DNA of 64,000 nucleotides from Chitinophagales bacterium (lineage in GTDB: Bacteria > Bacteroidota > Bacteroidia > Chitinophagales > JADJOU01): contig JAURJQ010000010.1 in the NCBI GenBank assembly GCA_030832185.1, positions 102,032-166,031 on the forward strand, written 5' to 3'. The position numbers and the translations under genes were made by a program. The notes under the pieces were generated by a model. That model made no database searches. It was not told the origin of the DNA and saw only the letters and a list, made by a program, of their open reading frames with translations. Within the stretch, counting starts at the first letter, position 1. Each line of letters starts with the position of its first letter. Shown here piece by piece: positions 31,762-40,996 of the stretch.

Positions 31762-33201
31762 TTAGAAACTTTCAAAAGCTCCAATATCCATACCATTGCC
31801 ATTCGGTCTTGGATTGCCGAGAATATCGGTACTGAGGCTATTAGATATTCCTTTGTCTACGCAAGGCGAGGTAGCCTTTAGTTTCAAATTTTCTTTATCT
31901 ATCGAGGTATTGGTAAATAGTGGATTTTGATTTAACTGACAATTGATAAAACTCGAAGAGGTTAGATTTCCTTTTGAATTGTAATTACAATTTCTAAAGC
32001 TGCAATCCGCCTCTAGATTCAGGGCTTTATCTATATCTAACAGAATACTTTCATCGGTATTGGAGTTGATTATACAATTTTCAAAAAAGCAGGTATTTTC
32101 CAGTTTATTTTTAAAGGTTTGCTTACTGCTCTCATCGTAAAATTGATTTGTTAAAATGAGGTTGCCTTTTTTGTCTTTACTTTGGATATTAAATAAGGTA
32201 CAATTTCTAAACTGATATTCTCCGCCTAAAAGCAACTGTACCAGATAATCCGTCGATGTAAAAAACTGACAATTATCGGCCAATACTTTACAATTCATGC
32301 TGCGCAGAGTCCAATAAAATGCGTTAGAAATTGTTGAGTTCTTAAGGTATATTTCTGTTCGGGTGGCATTTGTCATTTGTCCAAAGTTGGTCGTGGATTG
32401 ATATCCTGCCCAAACTCCAAAAGCAGACTCGTCTAGTGTGGTATATTCTACGAGATTATTTTTACTATTTCTTTCGAATAACAAACCCAGCCATTGTCCA
32501 GCTACTTTTAAGAATACTTTTTCTAGTCTTAATCCGCGCATTTTTATAGGCTTATCCTTGGTTCCATTGCATTTGAGACTACCTTGGACTATTATCCCAG
32601 AGCTATTGGAGAAGTGAAGCTGAGTGCCTGCTTCGATATTTAAGGTAGCTCCTGGAGCAATGATGAGACCAGGAATTGTTCCACTATTCGTAGTTTTATC
32701 TATGATCACATGTGGCTTATCACTCAGAAAAGTGGTGTTGGATTGTATAACTTCTCCATAATGAAAATAGGCATTCTGACCTAAGGCGCGCATGATCATT
32801 ACTTGTCTACTGCCATTGGTCTCTAGTATAAGTGAATCTAGAATAAGAACGGGATTGCTAGGATTAGGATTGACCGTCACCTCTGAAAATACCCAAAGGC
32901 TATCATTAGGTAAAATCCTAATTTTTTCTGCCTGTGTGCCCGGCAAGCCATCAATATTAAATCTGAATTGCGAGTTAGTACCTCGGGAGAGAAAAGCTCT
33001 CGAAATAATCAGCGTATTCGACGATCTATTGTAAATGCGAAAAGAGCGGGTAGCTGACCCCAAGGTCTGAAAAACCGTATCAAAGGTGAGGGTATCTGTA
33101 GAAAATTTGAGAGGAAACTTTGAGGTAGTATCTAGGCTTTCTTTCTGACAGGAAGAAAAAACAATAAAAGAAACGACTAATAAAAATGAGAATCTAATCA
33201 C
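31762..33201 (-). CDS. lipoprotein with right-handed beta-helix-like region
   Basis: lipobox 'VFSSCQKE'; repetitive N-x-x-F-x-N-C patterns; C-terminal 'DILGNPRPNGNGMDIGAFES'. Confidence 0.75.
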   Translation of the reverse strand: MIRFSFLLVVSFIVFSSCQKESLDTTSKFPLKFSTDTLTFDTVFQTLGSATRSFRIYNRSSNTLIISRAFLSRGTNSQFRFNIDGLPGTQAEKIRILPNDSLWVFSEVTVNPNPSNPVLILDSLILETNGSRQVMIMRALGQNAYFHYGEVIQSNTTFLSDKPHVIIDKTTNSGTIPGLIIAPGATLNIEAGTQLHFSNSSGIIVQGSLKCNGTKDKPIKMRGLRLEKVFLKVAGQWLGLLFERNSKNNLVEYTTLDESAFGVWAGYQSTTNFGQMTNATRTEIYLKNSTISNAFYWTLRSMNCKVLADNCQFFTSTDYLVQLLLGGEYQFRNCTLFNIQSKDKKGNLILTNQFYDESSKQTFKNKLENTCFFENCIINSNTDESILLDIDKALNLEADCSFRNCNYNSKGNLTSSSFINCQLNQNPLFTNTSIDKENLKLKATSPCVDKGISNSLSTDILGNPRPNGNGMDIGAFESF

Positions 33202-33227
33202 GAAAGATAAACGGACGAAGGGCTAGA

Positions 33228-33791
33228 TTATTTCAATAATCCCTCTATGAACGAGATGTTTTCAGCACTATTGATATGATCTCGTGGAGATACAACTTTA
33301 ACTATTTTACCTGTTTTATCCACGACAAATTTCTGAAAATTCCACTTGATGTCAGCATCTTCTAATTTGTTATACTTTTTCTGGGTCAGAAATTGATAGA
33401 AAGGATGCATCTCTGGACCCTTGACTACTATTTTAGAAAACATATCGAAGCTCACACCATAGTTTAGCTGACAAAATTCGGCAATTTGCTTATTATCGCC
33501 AGGTTCTTGTGAAAGAAATTCATTGGCAGGAAATCCCAATATGACCACACCTTGATCTTTGTATTTTTTATAAACATCTTCGAGTTCTTTGTATTGTGGC
33601 GTGAGTCCGCATTTACTTGCTACATTGACTATGATGATCACTTTGCCTCTATAGTCTGCTATGGCCTTATCTTTACCTTGAATCGTCTTCATAGTAAATT
33701 CGTATACAGAGCTTTCTTTCAATTCTGGAAAATTGTTTTGACCATTAAGTAGTCCAAATGAATTAAGAAGGGAGAATAGCCATTTTTTCAT
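33228..33791 (-). CDS. glutathione peroxidase family protein
   Basis: 'VIIIVNVASKCGLTPQYKELEDVYKKYKDQGVVILGFPANEF' and 'IKWNFQKFVVDKTG'. Confidence 0.94.
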   Translation of the reverse strand: MKKWLFSLLNSFGLLNGQNNFPELKESSVYEFTMKTIQGKDKAIADYRGKVIIIVNVASKCGLTPQYKELEDVYKKYKDQGVVILGFPANEFLSQEPGDNKQIAEFCQLNYGVSFDMFSKIVVKGPEMHPFYQFLTQKKYNKLEDADIKWNFQKFVVDKTGKIVKVVSPRDHINSAENISFIEGLLK

Positions 33792-33834
33792 GTGTATGTA
33801 GTTTAATTTTGTTAGCTCATTGGAAATTAGAAAT

Positions 33835-33842
33835 CAAATATA
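33835..33842 (-). promoter_or_regulatory. putative -7 box TATATTTG upstream of glutathione peroxidase
   Basis: TAnnTTTG on minus strand. Confidence 0.35.
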
Positions 33843-33860
33843 GTTTGAATTTATTGGCCC

Positions 33861-35096
33861 TTATTTAAAAAACTTTAAAATGCCTTCCGCTTTGATCAAG
33901 CACTCTTGATATTCTTTTTCTGGGTCGCTCAATAAAGTAATAGCACCGCCTACCGCCAGAGAAATTTTCTCCGCTTTTTCATCATAATAGAGACTTCGAA
34001 TCACTACATTAAAGTCAAAATTGCCATCTGGGGCGAAGTAGCCTATATTTCCAGCATAGAGGCCGCGACCAAAATTTTCTATCTTTTCTATAAATTGAAT
34101 CACTTCTTTTTTAGGAGCGCCTGTCATAGAACCTGCTGGAAGCAGAGCTTTTAGCGCATTATGGCTATCGTTTATATCCTGGAGTTCTGCTGAGATAGTT
34201 GAAATCATCTGATGTACAAAGGGGAAGCTATATACTTTGCACCATTCCTCTACACGAATACTGCCAGTATGCGCATAGCGTGTCATATCATGGCGAACTA
34301 GATCTACAATCATAGTATTCTCTGCCCGTTCCTTTATGCTATGGGCTAATTCTTGTTTGATTTGTTCATCATGGGTTACATTGAATAGGTCCCGCCTCGC
34401 TGTTCCCTTCATTGGCTGACTGATGAGTTTATTATCATTGAGTTTTGCAAGTCTCTCAGGGCTGAATGAAAGCACCCACTTATCATTATATTTCACCAAT
34501 GCGGACATCGGAGCAGCTGCAGCCTGGTTGATTTCTAGAAAGGTTTGAACAGGATGGATATGCACCTTCTCTTTATAAAACTCTATACAATAGTTGAGTT
34601 CATAGAACTGTCCATTCCGAATTGCTTGTTGAATTTCTAGAATATTTTCCGAATATTGATTCTCTGATGTTCTGGCATAAAAGTCGATCTTAGGTAGCCT
34701 ATTATCCACCAAAGTCTGCGCTAAAATGATATCGAGAATCTCTAAACTTTCAGGTGCATTTCTATTGAAGTAGAGTCGTCCTTGCCGGGCATAAATAACG
34801 TATCGAGGTTCGAAAAAATGGCATTTTCTATAGTCAATGAAGGGTTCTCTGCTCTTATGCTCTGTATTGAAATGGTAGCCAAAATGTCCGAAGAGAAATT
34901 TGTCTTTTGGAAGCTCCTCAAGACTATTATAAATAGCCAGTGCATCTGCTGCCAGTATAAAATCATATCGGCTATGTGCATCTCTGGTATCATTAGAATC
35001 AAGAAAACTAAACGTGGAGAACTTTGAAGCCCATTGTAGTAGTTGAGTTTTAAACGCTTGATTTATCTCCAGCTGAATAGAAAAAAAATCAGACAT
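33861..35096 (-). CDS. pabB: aminodeoxychorismate synthase component I / chorismate-binding protein
   Basis: 'ISQPMKGTARRD', 'ENTMIVDLVRHDMTRYA', 'LLPAGSMTGAPKKEVIQFIEKIE' chorismate-binding motifs. Confidence 0.88.
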   Translation of the reverse strand: MSDFFSIQLEINQAFKTQLLQWASKFSTFSFLDSNDTRDAHSRYDFILAADALAIYNSLEELPKDKFLFGHFGYHFNTEHKSREPFIDYRKCHFFEPRYVIYARQGRLYFNRNAPESLEILDIILAQTLVDNRLPKIDFYARTSENQYSENILEIQQAIRNGQFYELNYCIEFYKEKVHIHPVQTFLEINQAAAAPMSALVKYNDKWVLSFSPERLAKLNDNKLISQPMKGTARRDLFNVTHDEQIKQELAHSIKERAENTMIVDLVRHDMTRYAHTGSIRVEEWCKVYSFPFVHQMISTISAELQDINDSHNALKALLPAGSMTGAPKKEVIQFIEKIENFGRGLYAGNIGYFAPDGNFDFNVVIRSLYYDEKAEKISLAVGGAITLLSDPEKEYQECLIKAEGILKFFK

Positions 35097-35176
35097 GTCT
35101 AGTGGTTATATTTTATACTGCGCGTATTATTTTAAAGTCTAAATCAGAATATATGGTAAAAAATGGGCTTGAATGC

Positions 35177-36403
35177 TCAGATGTCACTTAAAAAAATTAG
35201 ATCTAAATCTATATGTTTCTCGCCTAGTATCTGACTAAAATGCTGATTGCACACATTCCCTGTAAATAAATAGGCTCCATGGCGCACACCTTTGGAAAAT
35301 TGAATAAGGGTTTTAATTCCTCCTGATTTCTGAAGTTGAATCATGGTATTAGCCAGTATATTACTCAGTGCGATAGATGCCGTGCGAGATACTCTAGATG
35401 GTATATTCGGCACACAATAATGAATGACGTCATGTTTGATAAATGTAGGTTGGTCATGATTCGTCATTTCACTAGTTTCAAAGCAGCCTCCCTGGTCTAT
35501 CGATACGTCTATAATGACGGAGTTTGGCTTCATATTCATGACCATGGATTCAGATATGAGTATCGGCGTGCGGCTTGTCTTTGAATGTAGAGCCCCAATG
35601 ACCACATCCGCATTTTTTAGCTCCTGAGAAAGTGTAATAGACGAAAGGACAGAGGTGTATACTCTGCTTCCTAGATTATTTTGAATGCGCTTTAATTTAT
35701 ATAAAGAATTGTCGAAAATCTTGACGGTCGCTCCCAGACCAATCGCCGCTCTAGCTGCAGTCTCGCCTACAATTCCAGAACCTAAAATGACGACATTCGT
35801 AGGTGGTACACCTGTAATACCTCCGAGTAGGATACCCGCTCCTCCTTTGACTGTGCTGAGGTATTCTGAAGCTATCAATACTACTGCTCCACCTGCGATC
35901 TCACTCATAGCGCGCACTATAGGATAGGCCCCCCATTCGTCTTGCAAATATTCAAAAGCAACGGCAGTGATTTTCTTTTCCATCATTTTCTCAATCACCT
36001 TTTTTTTCATACTAGGGAGGTGGAGGGGAGAGAATATAGTCTGGTGTGTTTTCATATGTTCTACCTCATCCATAGTAGGCGGGGTGACCTTAAGAATTAC
36101 GTCTGCTTCGAATATTTTATTTTGTTCGTAGATGATTTCTGCACCAGCCTCCGAATAATCCCTATCTGTAAAATGACTGAAATTTCCAGCACCGGTCTCT
36201 ATTTGAACATTAATCCCTTGATGAACAAGCATATGCACCGATTCTGGTGTTAATGCTACTCTATGTTCTTGAAAAGTTTTTTCGCGGGGAATACCTATGC
36301 TGAAACTATCTTTTTTGCTTACTACCTTAGCAGGAATCTCCTGTGTAGAGTATTCATACTTCGTTACATTTTGTGATAAATCAGTGACTTGACTCAAGGC
36401 CAT
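35177..36403 (-). CDS. ald: alanine dehydrogenase
   Basis: 'GIPREKTFQEHRVALTPESVHMLV', 'VVILGSGIVGETAARAAIGLGATVKIFD', 'DQGGCFET'. Confidence 0.9.
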   Translation of the reverse strand: MALSQVTDLSQNVTKYEYSTQEIPAKVVSKKDSFSIGIPREKTFQEHRVALTPESVHMLVHQGINVQIETGAGNFSHFTDRDYSEAGAEIIYEQNKIFEADVILKVTPPTMDEVEHMKTHQTIFSPLHLPSMKKKVIEKMMEKKITAVAFEYLQDEWGAYPIVRAMSEIAGGAVVLIASEYLSTVKGGAGILLGGITGVPPTNVVILGSGIVGETAARAAIGLGATVKIFDNSLYKLKRIQNNLGSRVYTSVLSSITLSQELKNADVVIGALHSKTSRTPILISESMVMNMKPNSVIIDVSIDQGGCFETSEMTNHDQPTFIKHDVIHYCVPNIPSRVSRTASIALSNILANTMIQLQKSGGIKTLIQFSKGVRHGAYLFTGNVCNQHFSQILGEKHIDLDLIFLSDI

Positions 36404-36553
36404 ATAGGTAAAATACTTAGTGCATTACAAATTTAGTTCATTTTAGATAAATGACAAACTTTGAAAATGGGGACTAAATAAGTCATTCATATTATATCCT
36501 ATAAAATATGCAGACTTGAATTAATTTTTAAGCTTGTAATTAAATTTTATTTT

Positions 36554-36561
36554 TATATTTG
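36554..36561 (+). promoter_or_regulatory. promoter for tRNA-Asp (TTG 36534-36536, N17, TATATTTG)
   Basis: Bacteroidota -33/-7 consensus upstream of tRNA. Confidence 0.6.
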
Positions 36562-36658
36562 CACTCGCTTTTGAAAGAAAGCAATCGTCATTTATATCTA
36601 ATTTATTTATTATTTTAGATTGCTCTCAGAGATAATATCAATGAAGCTGTGAATAAAT

Positions 36659-36732
36659 GGTCTGGTAGTTCAGTTGGTTAGAATGCCGCCCTGTCACGGC
36701 GGAGGTCGCGAGTTCGAGTCTCGTCCAGACCG
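36659..36732 (+). tRNA. tRNA-Asp (anticodon GTC)
   Basis: acceptor GGTCTGG/CCAGACC, anticodon arm CCGCC-CTGTCAC-GGCGG, T-loop GTTCGAGTC. Confidence 0.97.
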
Positions 36733-36744
36733 CACCAATTATTC

Positions 36745-36778
36745 AAAAAGCCCTAATTGTATTCAATTAGGGCTTTTT
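36745..36778 (+). terminator. intrinsic terminator after tRNA-Asp
   Basis: perfect 15-bp inverted repeat AAAAAGCCCTAATTG / CAATTAGGGCTTTTT, 4-nt loop, T-tract. Confidence 0.9.
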
Positions 36779-36938
36779 AGTTTTAATTCTTGTATGTATC
36801 TAGTTTATAATTTTATACTCCAGTAACTGATGTTCATAACACAAAGGGTTTACAGCGATTATAGAAAAAGGTGTTCAAGGCCATAATGCATTTAGGCGCA
36901 GTTATACTTCCCAGCTTTTTTTTGGTAAAAGCAAAAAA

Positions 36939-36960
36939 AAACCGAGCCTAGGCTCGGTTT
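36939..36960 (-). terminator. intrinsic terminator for the outer membrane protein gene at 36983..37558
   Basis: inverted repeat AAACCGAGCC / GGCTCGGTTT with minus-strand T-tract (A-run on + strand). Confidence 0.8.
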
Positions 36961-36982
36961 CTTTATTTTAATTGTTAAATGA

Positions 36983-37558
36983 TTAGTTTAATACCCAAGT
37001 AACACCCAATCTCACTGTGTTCAAATTAAAGTCAAAACCGAAATCTGAAGTTTTAGTCTCAACATTAGTTGTACTAGTTTGAGTTTCTGTAGAATAACCT
37101 AAACTACCAAAAGAAGCATTGATTGCCAATCTTTTAGTTAAAAATGCGTTCACGCCTGGGAAAACATTTAATCCCATGGTTGATGTTTTTGCTTCAGGAG
37201 CAGTAGCACCTGCTTTGGTTGAACCTGAGCCGAAGCCTATACTAGCTCCAACGAAAGGAGTAAATCTACTTTTTGAAAAATAATAGTTTGCACCAAAGTT
37301 TACTCCAAAAGCTGAAGATTCGCCAGTAGAAACTCCAGCAACTGTTGTTGAAGAATTGCCAAAAGTTAAGCCGCCTCTAAGAGCAATGTTATCAGTAACA
37401 AAATACATCATACTTGGACTTACGTTTGCGTCTAAAATTTTAGTAGTTAGGTTGCCTACTTCGCCACTTAAAGCCACATTTCCTTTAGAGAAACTTCCAT
37501 CTTGAGCATTCATTGCTAGTGTACCTAGTGCAAAAATTGATAAGATAATTTTTTTCAT
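36983..37558 (-). CDS. outer membrane beta-barrel protein
   Basis: signal peptide, alternating beta-strand pattern, 'YYFSKSRFTPFVGASIGFG', C-terminal 'TVRLGVTWVLN'. Confidence 0.8.
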   Translation of the reverse strand: MKKIILSIFALGTLAMNAQDGSFSKGNVALSGEVGNLTTKILDANVSPSMMYFVTDNIALRGGLTFGNSSTTVAGVSTGESSAFGVNFGANYYFSKSRFTPFVGASIGFGSGSTKAGATAPEAKTSTMGLNVFPGVNAFLTKRLAINASFGSLGYSTETQTSTTNVETKTSDFGFDFNLNTVRLGVTWVLN

Positions 37559-37595
37559 GTTGTTTAAAATTTTTGGTTTAAAATTAATTACTTAA

Positions 37596-37604
37596 GCAAA
37601 GTTA
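37596..37604 (-). promoter_or_regulatory. promoter of the OM beta-barrel gene (TTG 37626-37624, N19, TAACTTTGC)
   Basis: exact -33/-7 spacing on minus strand. Confidence 0.6.
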
Positions 37605-37918
37605 TGTGGTTTAAGTAATGTGTCAAGTCTTTTTTTACAGTTTTTTCCGATTTTATTAACATTTTAATAATATTTGGTTTTTCAAATTTTGGCGAATAAT
37701 CGAGTGGAATGGTTGTATTTAATACAAATACAATGGTTTATGTCTCTAAATATAATAAAAACTATCTAAATGAATTTGTATGTTCGTCTGTACATATTTC
37801 AGAGGACTATCTTGGTCTCTTTACAAATTTCAGGCTAAGATAAGCTAGAATTCTAGCCTAGGATATTAGTTCTAGGCGCTGCAAGGCTATGTTTAGTGAC
37901 AGTTTTTTAAATTACATA

Positions 37919-38278
37919 CTAGTGAATAGGCAATGGTAAGTTGTGAATTTTCAGAAAACTCAATCGATCCCAGTATCCTCTCTGGAAGATGATTTTTCCA
38001 TCACGAAACTGGAAGAAACCGCAGCCTCTCAATCCATAGGGGTCCTTCCATTCTAGTATTCCCCAGTTCCCATCTTCAAATACATTCTCTGTTTCACAAA
38101 TCATATTCGCCTTTGAAAATTCCTCTGTAAACATCTGACGAATAGCTTCTCGACCATATAGGGGCTCTGTATTGACCTGGTGGTTGATCGCATCTTCATG
38201 ATACATGTTCACTAGTCCCTCTATATCTATGCGGTTAAATGTTTCTACCCATTGATAGATGAGTTTTTTTGGAGTCAT
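37919..38278 (-). CDS. SnoaL/NTF2-like fold protein
   Basis: 'WVETFNRIDIEGLVNMYHEDAINHQV...WKDPYGLRGCGFFQFRDGKIIFQRGYWD'. Confidence 0.8.
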   Translation of the reverse strand: MTPKKLIYQWVETFNRIDIEGLVNMYHEDAINHQVNTEPLYGREAIRQMFTEEFSKANMICETENVFEDGNWGILEWKDPYGLRGCGFFQFRDGKIIFQRGYWDRLSFLKIHNLPLPIH

Positions 38279-38352
38279 GGTGTGAAGATTGAAGTTAAAA
38301 GTATAAAGTTTGATTCATTCCTATCCACCGCTCGCAGACGACTAATTGCCGC

Positions 38353-39663
38353 TTAATACTTCACCTTTCTAAATACCGCTTCTACCACTTGACCTTTCAA
38401 AGCCGAAGTTACAGTATTAGAATCGATGAGTTGTTTAAAGGCAGGGAAGATATCATCGTAAGCATCTAATGTGAATTGAACATCGGCATCGCTATGAGAG
38501 AAGCACATGTTATGGAAGCTAGACCAAAGAATTCCACGTTTAATCATTTCTTGCTGCAGATAGGTCTTAAGAACTAAGGCATCTCCTGCTTTTTCGCTAA
38601 AGTTGACAATAGAGCGGCAAGGGTAGCCTCCTATACTAATATAATCTTTCATTCCATATTTTTCACTTAGGGCATTGAATCCATCCTTAATTTTTTGGCC
38701 TTGTGCGGCTAGATATTGAGGTACGTTTTTCTCCTTCATCTCCTCTAGAGTAGCTAGCGTAGCGGCGAGAGACAAGGCCTCTCCACCGAATGTGGTGAAA
38801 TAAAAAACATCTGATTCGAATAAACTCATGACATCATCTCTTCCTGTTAAGAAGGCTATTGGCATACCATTTGCGCAGGCTTTTGAATAGACGGCTAAAT
38901 CTGGTTTGATACCAAAGAATTGTTGAGCTCCACCTAGCGCCAGTCTAAATCCAGTCCACATTTCATCAAAAATGAGCAAGGTGCCATTCGCTTGACACAG
39001 AGCCTGAACTTCATGTAGGAAATTGTCTTTTGGCTCCTCGAAAATGATTGGTTCTAATATTAAGCAAGCCAAATCCGGTGTCATAACTGCCTTGACGCTT
39101 TCGATATTATTGTATTGTATCATCACTGTTAAATCCTTAATTGCTTGAGGGATTCCTGCATCGCGTGAAGTAGTGCCGATATACCAGTCATGCCAGCCGT
39201 GATAGCCGCAGACGGCTACTTTATCCCTTTTAGTAAAGGCTCTTGCTATTCGCACCGCTGCGCTGCAGGCATCTGCGCCTTGTTTGGTGATACGAATACT
39301 CTCTGCATTGGGTATAATTTCATGCAATTTCTCAGCCACTTCTAGCTCTAAACGATGCATCAATGAAAAAGTAATTCCTTTTTCCAATTGTTCTTTGATA
39401 GCATTATCCACCTTGTCATAGCCATAGCCAAGCGAAATAGGGCCAATACCCATACAGTAGTCTAGATATTCATTGCCATCTACATCCCATAATTTAGATC
39501 CTTTGCCGCGCTCTACATATATTGGAGATACGCCATAAGTAAACTGTCCAGGACCTTTTGCAAGGGTCTGTGTGATAGGATGCATGAGCTTTTTAGCTCT
39601 ATTATACATTTCTAATGATTTCGATATATTGGGAAACTCCGCTTTCATTTTTGATTGATTCAT
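38353..39663 (-). CDS. class III aminotransferase, glutamate-1-semialdehyde aminomutase-like
   Basis: 'SKLWDVDGNEYLDYCMGIGP', 'GYHGWHDWYIG', 'LLIFDEMWTGFRL', 'DLAVYSKACANGMP' PLP motif. Confidence 0.87.
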   Translation of the reverse strand: MNQSKMKAEFPNISKSLEMYNRAKKLMHPITQTLAKGPGQFTYGVSPIYVERGKGSKLWDVDGNEYLDYCMGIGPISLGYGYDKVDNAIKEQLEKGITFSLMHRLELEVAEKLHEIIPNAESIRITKQGADACSAAVRIARAFTKRDKVAVCGYHGWHDWYIGTTSRDAGIPQAIKDLTVMIQYNNIESVKAVMTPDLACLILEPIIFEEPKDNFLHEVQALCQANGTLLIFDEMWTGFRLALGGAQQFFGIKPDLAVYSKACANGMPIAFLTGRDDVMSLFESDVFYFTTFGGEALSLAATLATLEEMKEKNVPQYLAAQGQKIKDGFNALSEKYGMKDYISIGGYPCRSIVNFSEKAGDALVLKTYLQQEMIKRGILWSSFHNMCFSHSDADVQFTLDAYDDIFPAFKQLIDSNTVTSALKGQVVEAVFRKVKY

Positions 39664-39741
39664 GATTTAATAAACATTATCTAGTACAAAGATATTTTCA
39701 AAATCTTAAATCTTTATTATTAAATTCCTAAATTTGAACTC

Positions 39742-40407
39742 ATGTTCCAATTTCCTAAAAATTCATGGCTACCTATCTTTCATCAGGCTATGCAGAGTGG
39801 CTTACTTGATTCTGTGTCGGATAAACTGGAAGCAGATAGTACTGCCGGAAAAACGATATTTCCGGCGAGTAAAGACATATTTAAGGCTTTTGATCTCTGT
39901 GATTTGGATCAATTGAAGGTCGTCCTATTAGGTCAGGACCCCTATCATGGAGAAGGCGAAGCCAATGGATTGTGCTTCTCCGTATGTGAGGGTATTCGCA
40001 CACCTCCTTCGTTGAGAAATATTTTTAAAGAGTTAAAGAATGAATATCCATCTTTCGATGAGAAACGAAGCACAGATCTATCGGACTGGGCAGAGCAGGG
40101 TGTATTACTCATTAATTCGGTTCTCACTGTAGAGAGAGATAAGCCAGCGAGTCATTCTGAATATGGTTGGCAGGCTTTTACTGACTATATTATATCTGAG
40201 ATCTCTAAGCATAAAAATTATGTCGTTTTCATTTTACTTGGGAAATTTGCTCAGTCAAAAGTTCAGTTGATTGATATTGGTAAACATGTTGTGATCGCTG
40301 CGGCTCATCCTTCTCCTTTCTCGGCCCACAGAGGATTTCTGGGCTCTGATGTATTTAGAAAGTGTAATTCTTCTATAGCATTCAGTGGGGAGGAAATTGT
40401 GTGGTAG
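39742..40407 (+). CDS. ung: uracil-DNA glycosylase
   Basis: 'VVLLGQDPYHGEGEANGLCFSV' and 'AAHPSPFSAHRGFLG'. Confidence 0.96.
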   Translation: MFQFPKNSWLPIFHQAMQSGLLDSVSDKLEADSTAGKTIFPASKDIFKAFDLCDLDQLKVVLLGQDPYHGEGEANGLCFSVCEGIRTPPSLRNIFKELKNEYPSFDEKRSTDLSDWAEQGVLLINSVLTVERDKPASHSEYGWQAFTDYIISEISKHKNYVVFILLGKFAQSKVQLIDIGKHVVIAAAHPSPFSAHRGFLGSDVFRKCNSSIAFSGEEIVW

Positions 40408-40447
40408 AAAAGTACATTATAGAAAAGCGCCTCTAGCCTAGTTCCTA

Positions 40448-40996
40448 CTAGAAATTTATACCCATAAAAAAGGGTAAACTTAAATTTCTATCCTCGGATT
40501 TCGATGAATAAAAATACTTAGATTCTAATCCTAAAAATATATGGTTTTTAAACGTATGCCTATAGCCTAGTCCGAAACTGATATCCGCCGTAGAGAAAGT
40601 ATGTGTTATTTGTTCCCCTTTAGCAGCAACTATATTATTTCTAAAAAAAGATGGGCCGAAAGTAAAGCTAGCAAACAAATGATTACTTAACTTCATTTCA
40701 ATAGCAGCATGTATAGGGATAACTGTCATATTTATTGCAGAATTGTCATTAGCTGTAAAATCATTTAATCTGTAGAGCTGAACGTGGCCAGATTCTATGC
40801 CAAATGATAGTCGATATCTTGTATTCCACATAAGTTTGGAATAGATAGAATGATTTAAGGGCTCCAGATTTTCATGGAATATCACCAAATTATTAAAATA
40901 ATAATTGGGTCCGGCACCTAGCTGAAAACTAAAATCCTTCTGAGCTAACAGCAGCTTTGATATGGCAATAAAAAATAAGATGACAATCTTTTTCAC
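40448..40996 (-). CDS. outer membrane beta-barrel-like hypothetical protein
   Basis: signal peptide; barrel-like alternation; 'ISFGLGYRHTFKNHIFLGLESKYFYSS'. Confidence 0.6.
   Translation of the reverse strand: MKKIVILFFIAISKLLLAQKDFSFQLGAGPNYYFNNLVIFHENLEPLNHSIYSKLMWNTRYRLSFGIESGHVQLYRLNDFTANDNSAINMTVIPIHAAIEMKLSNHLFASFTFGPSFFRNNIVAAKGEQITHTFSTADISFGLGYRHTFKNHIFLGLESKYFYSSKSEDRNLSLPFFMGINF

Noticed and set aside
35942-36253. 103-aa plus-strand ORF within ald
   Set aside because: Antisense to conserved alanine dehydrogenase sequence.
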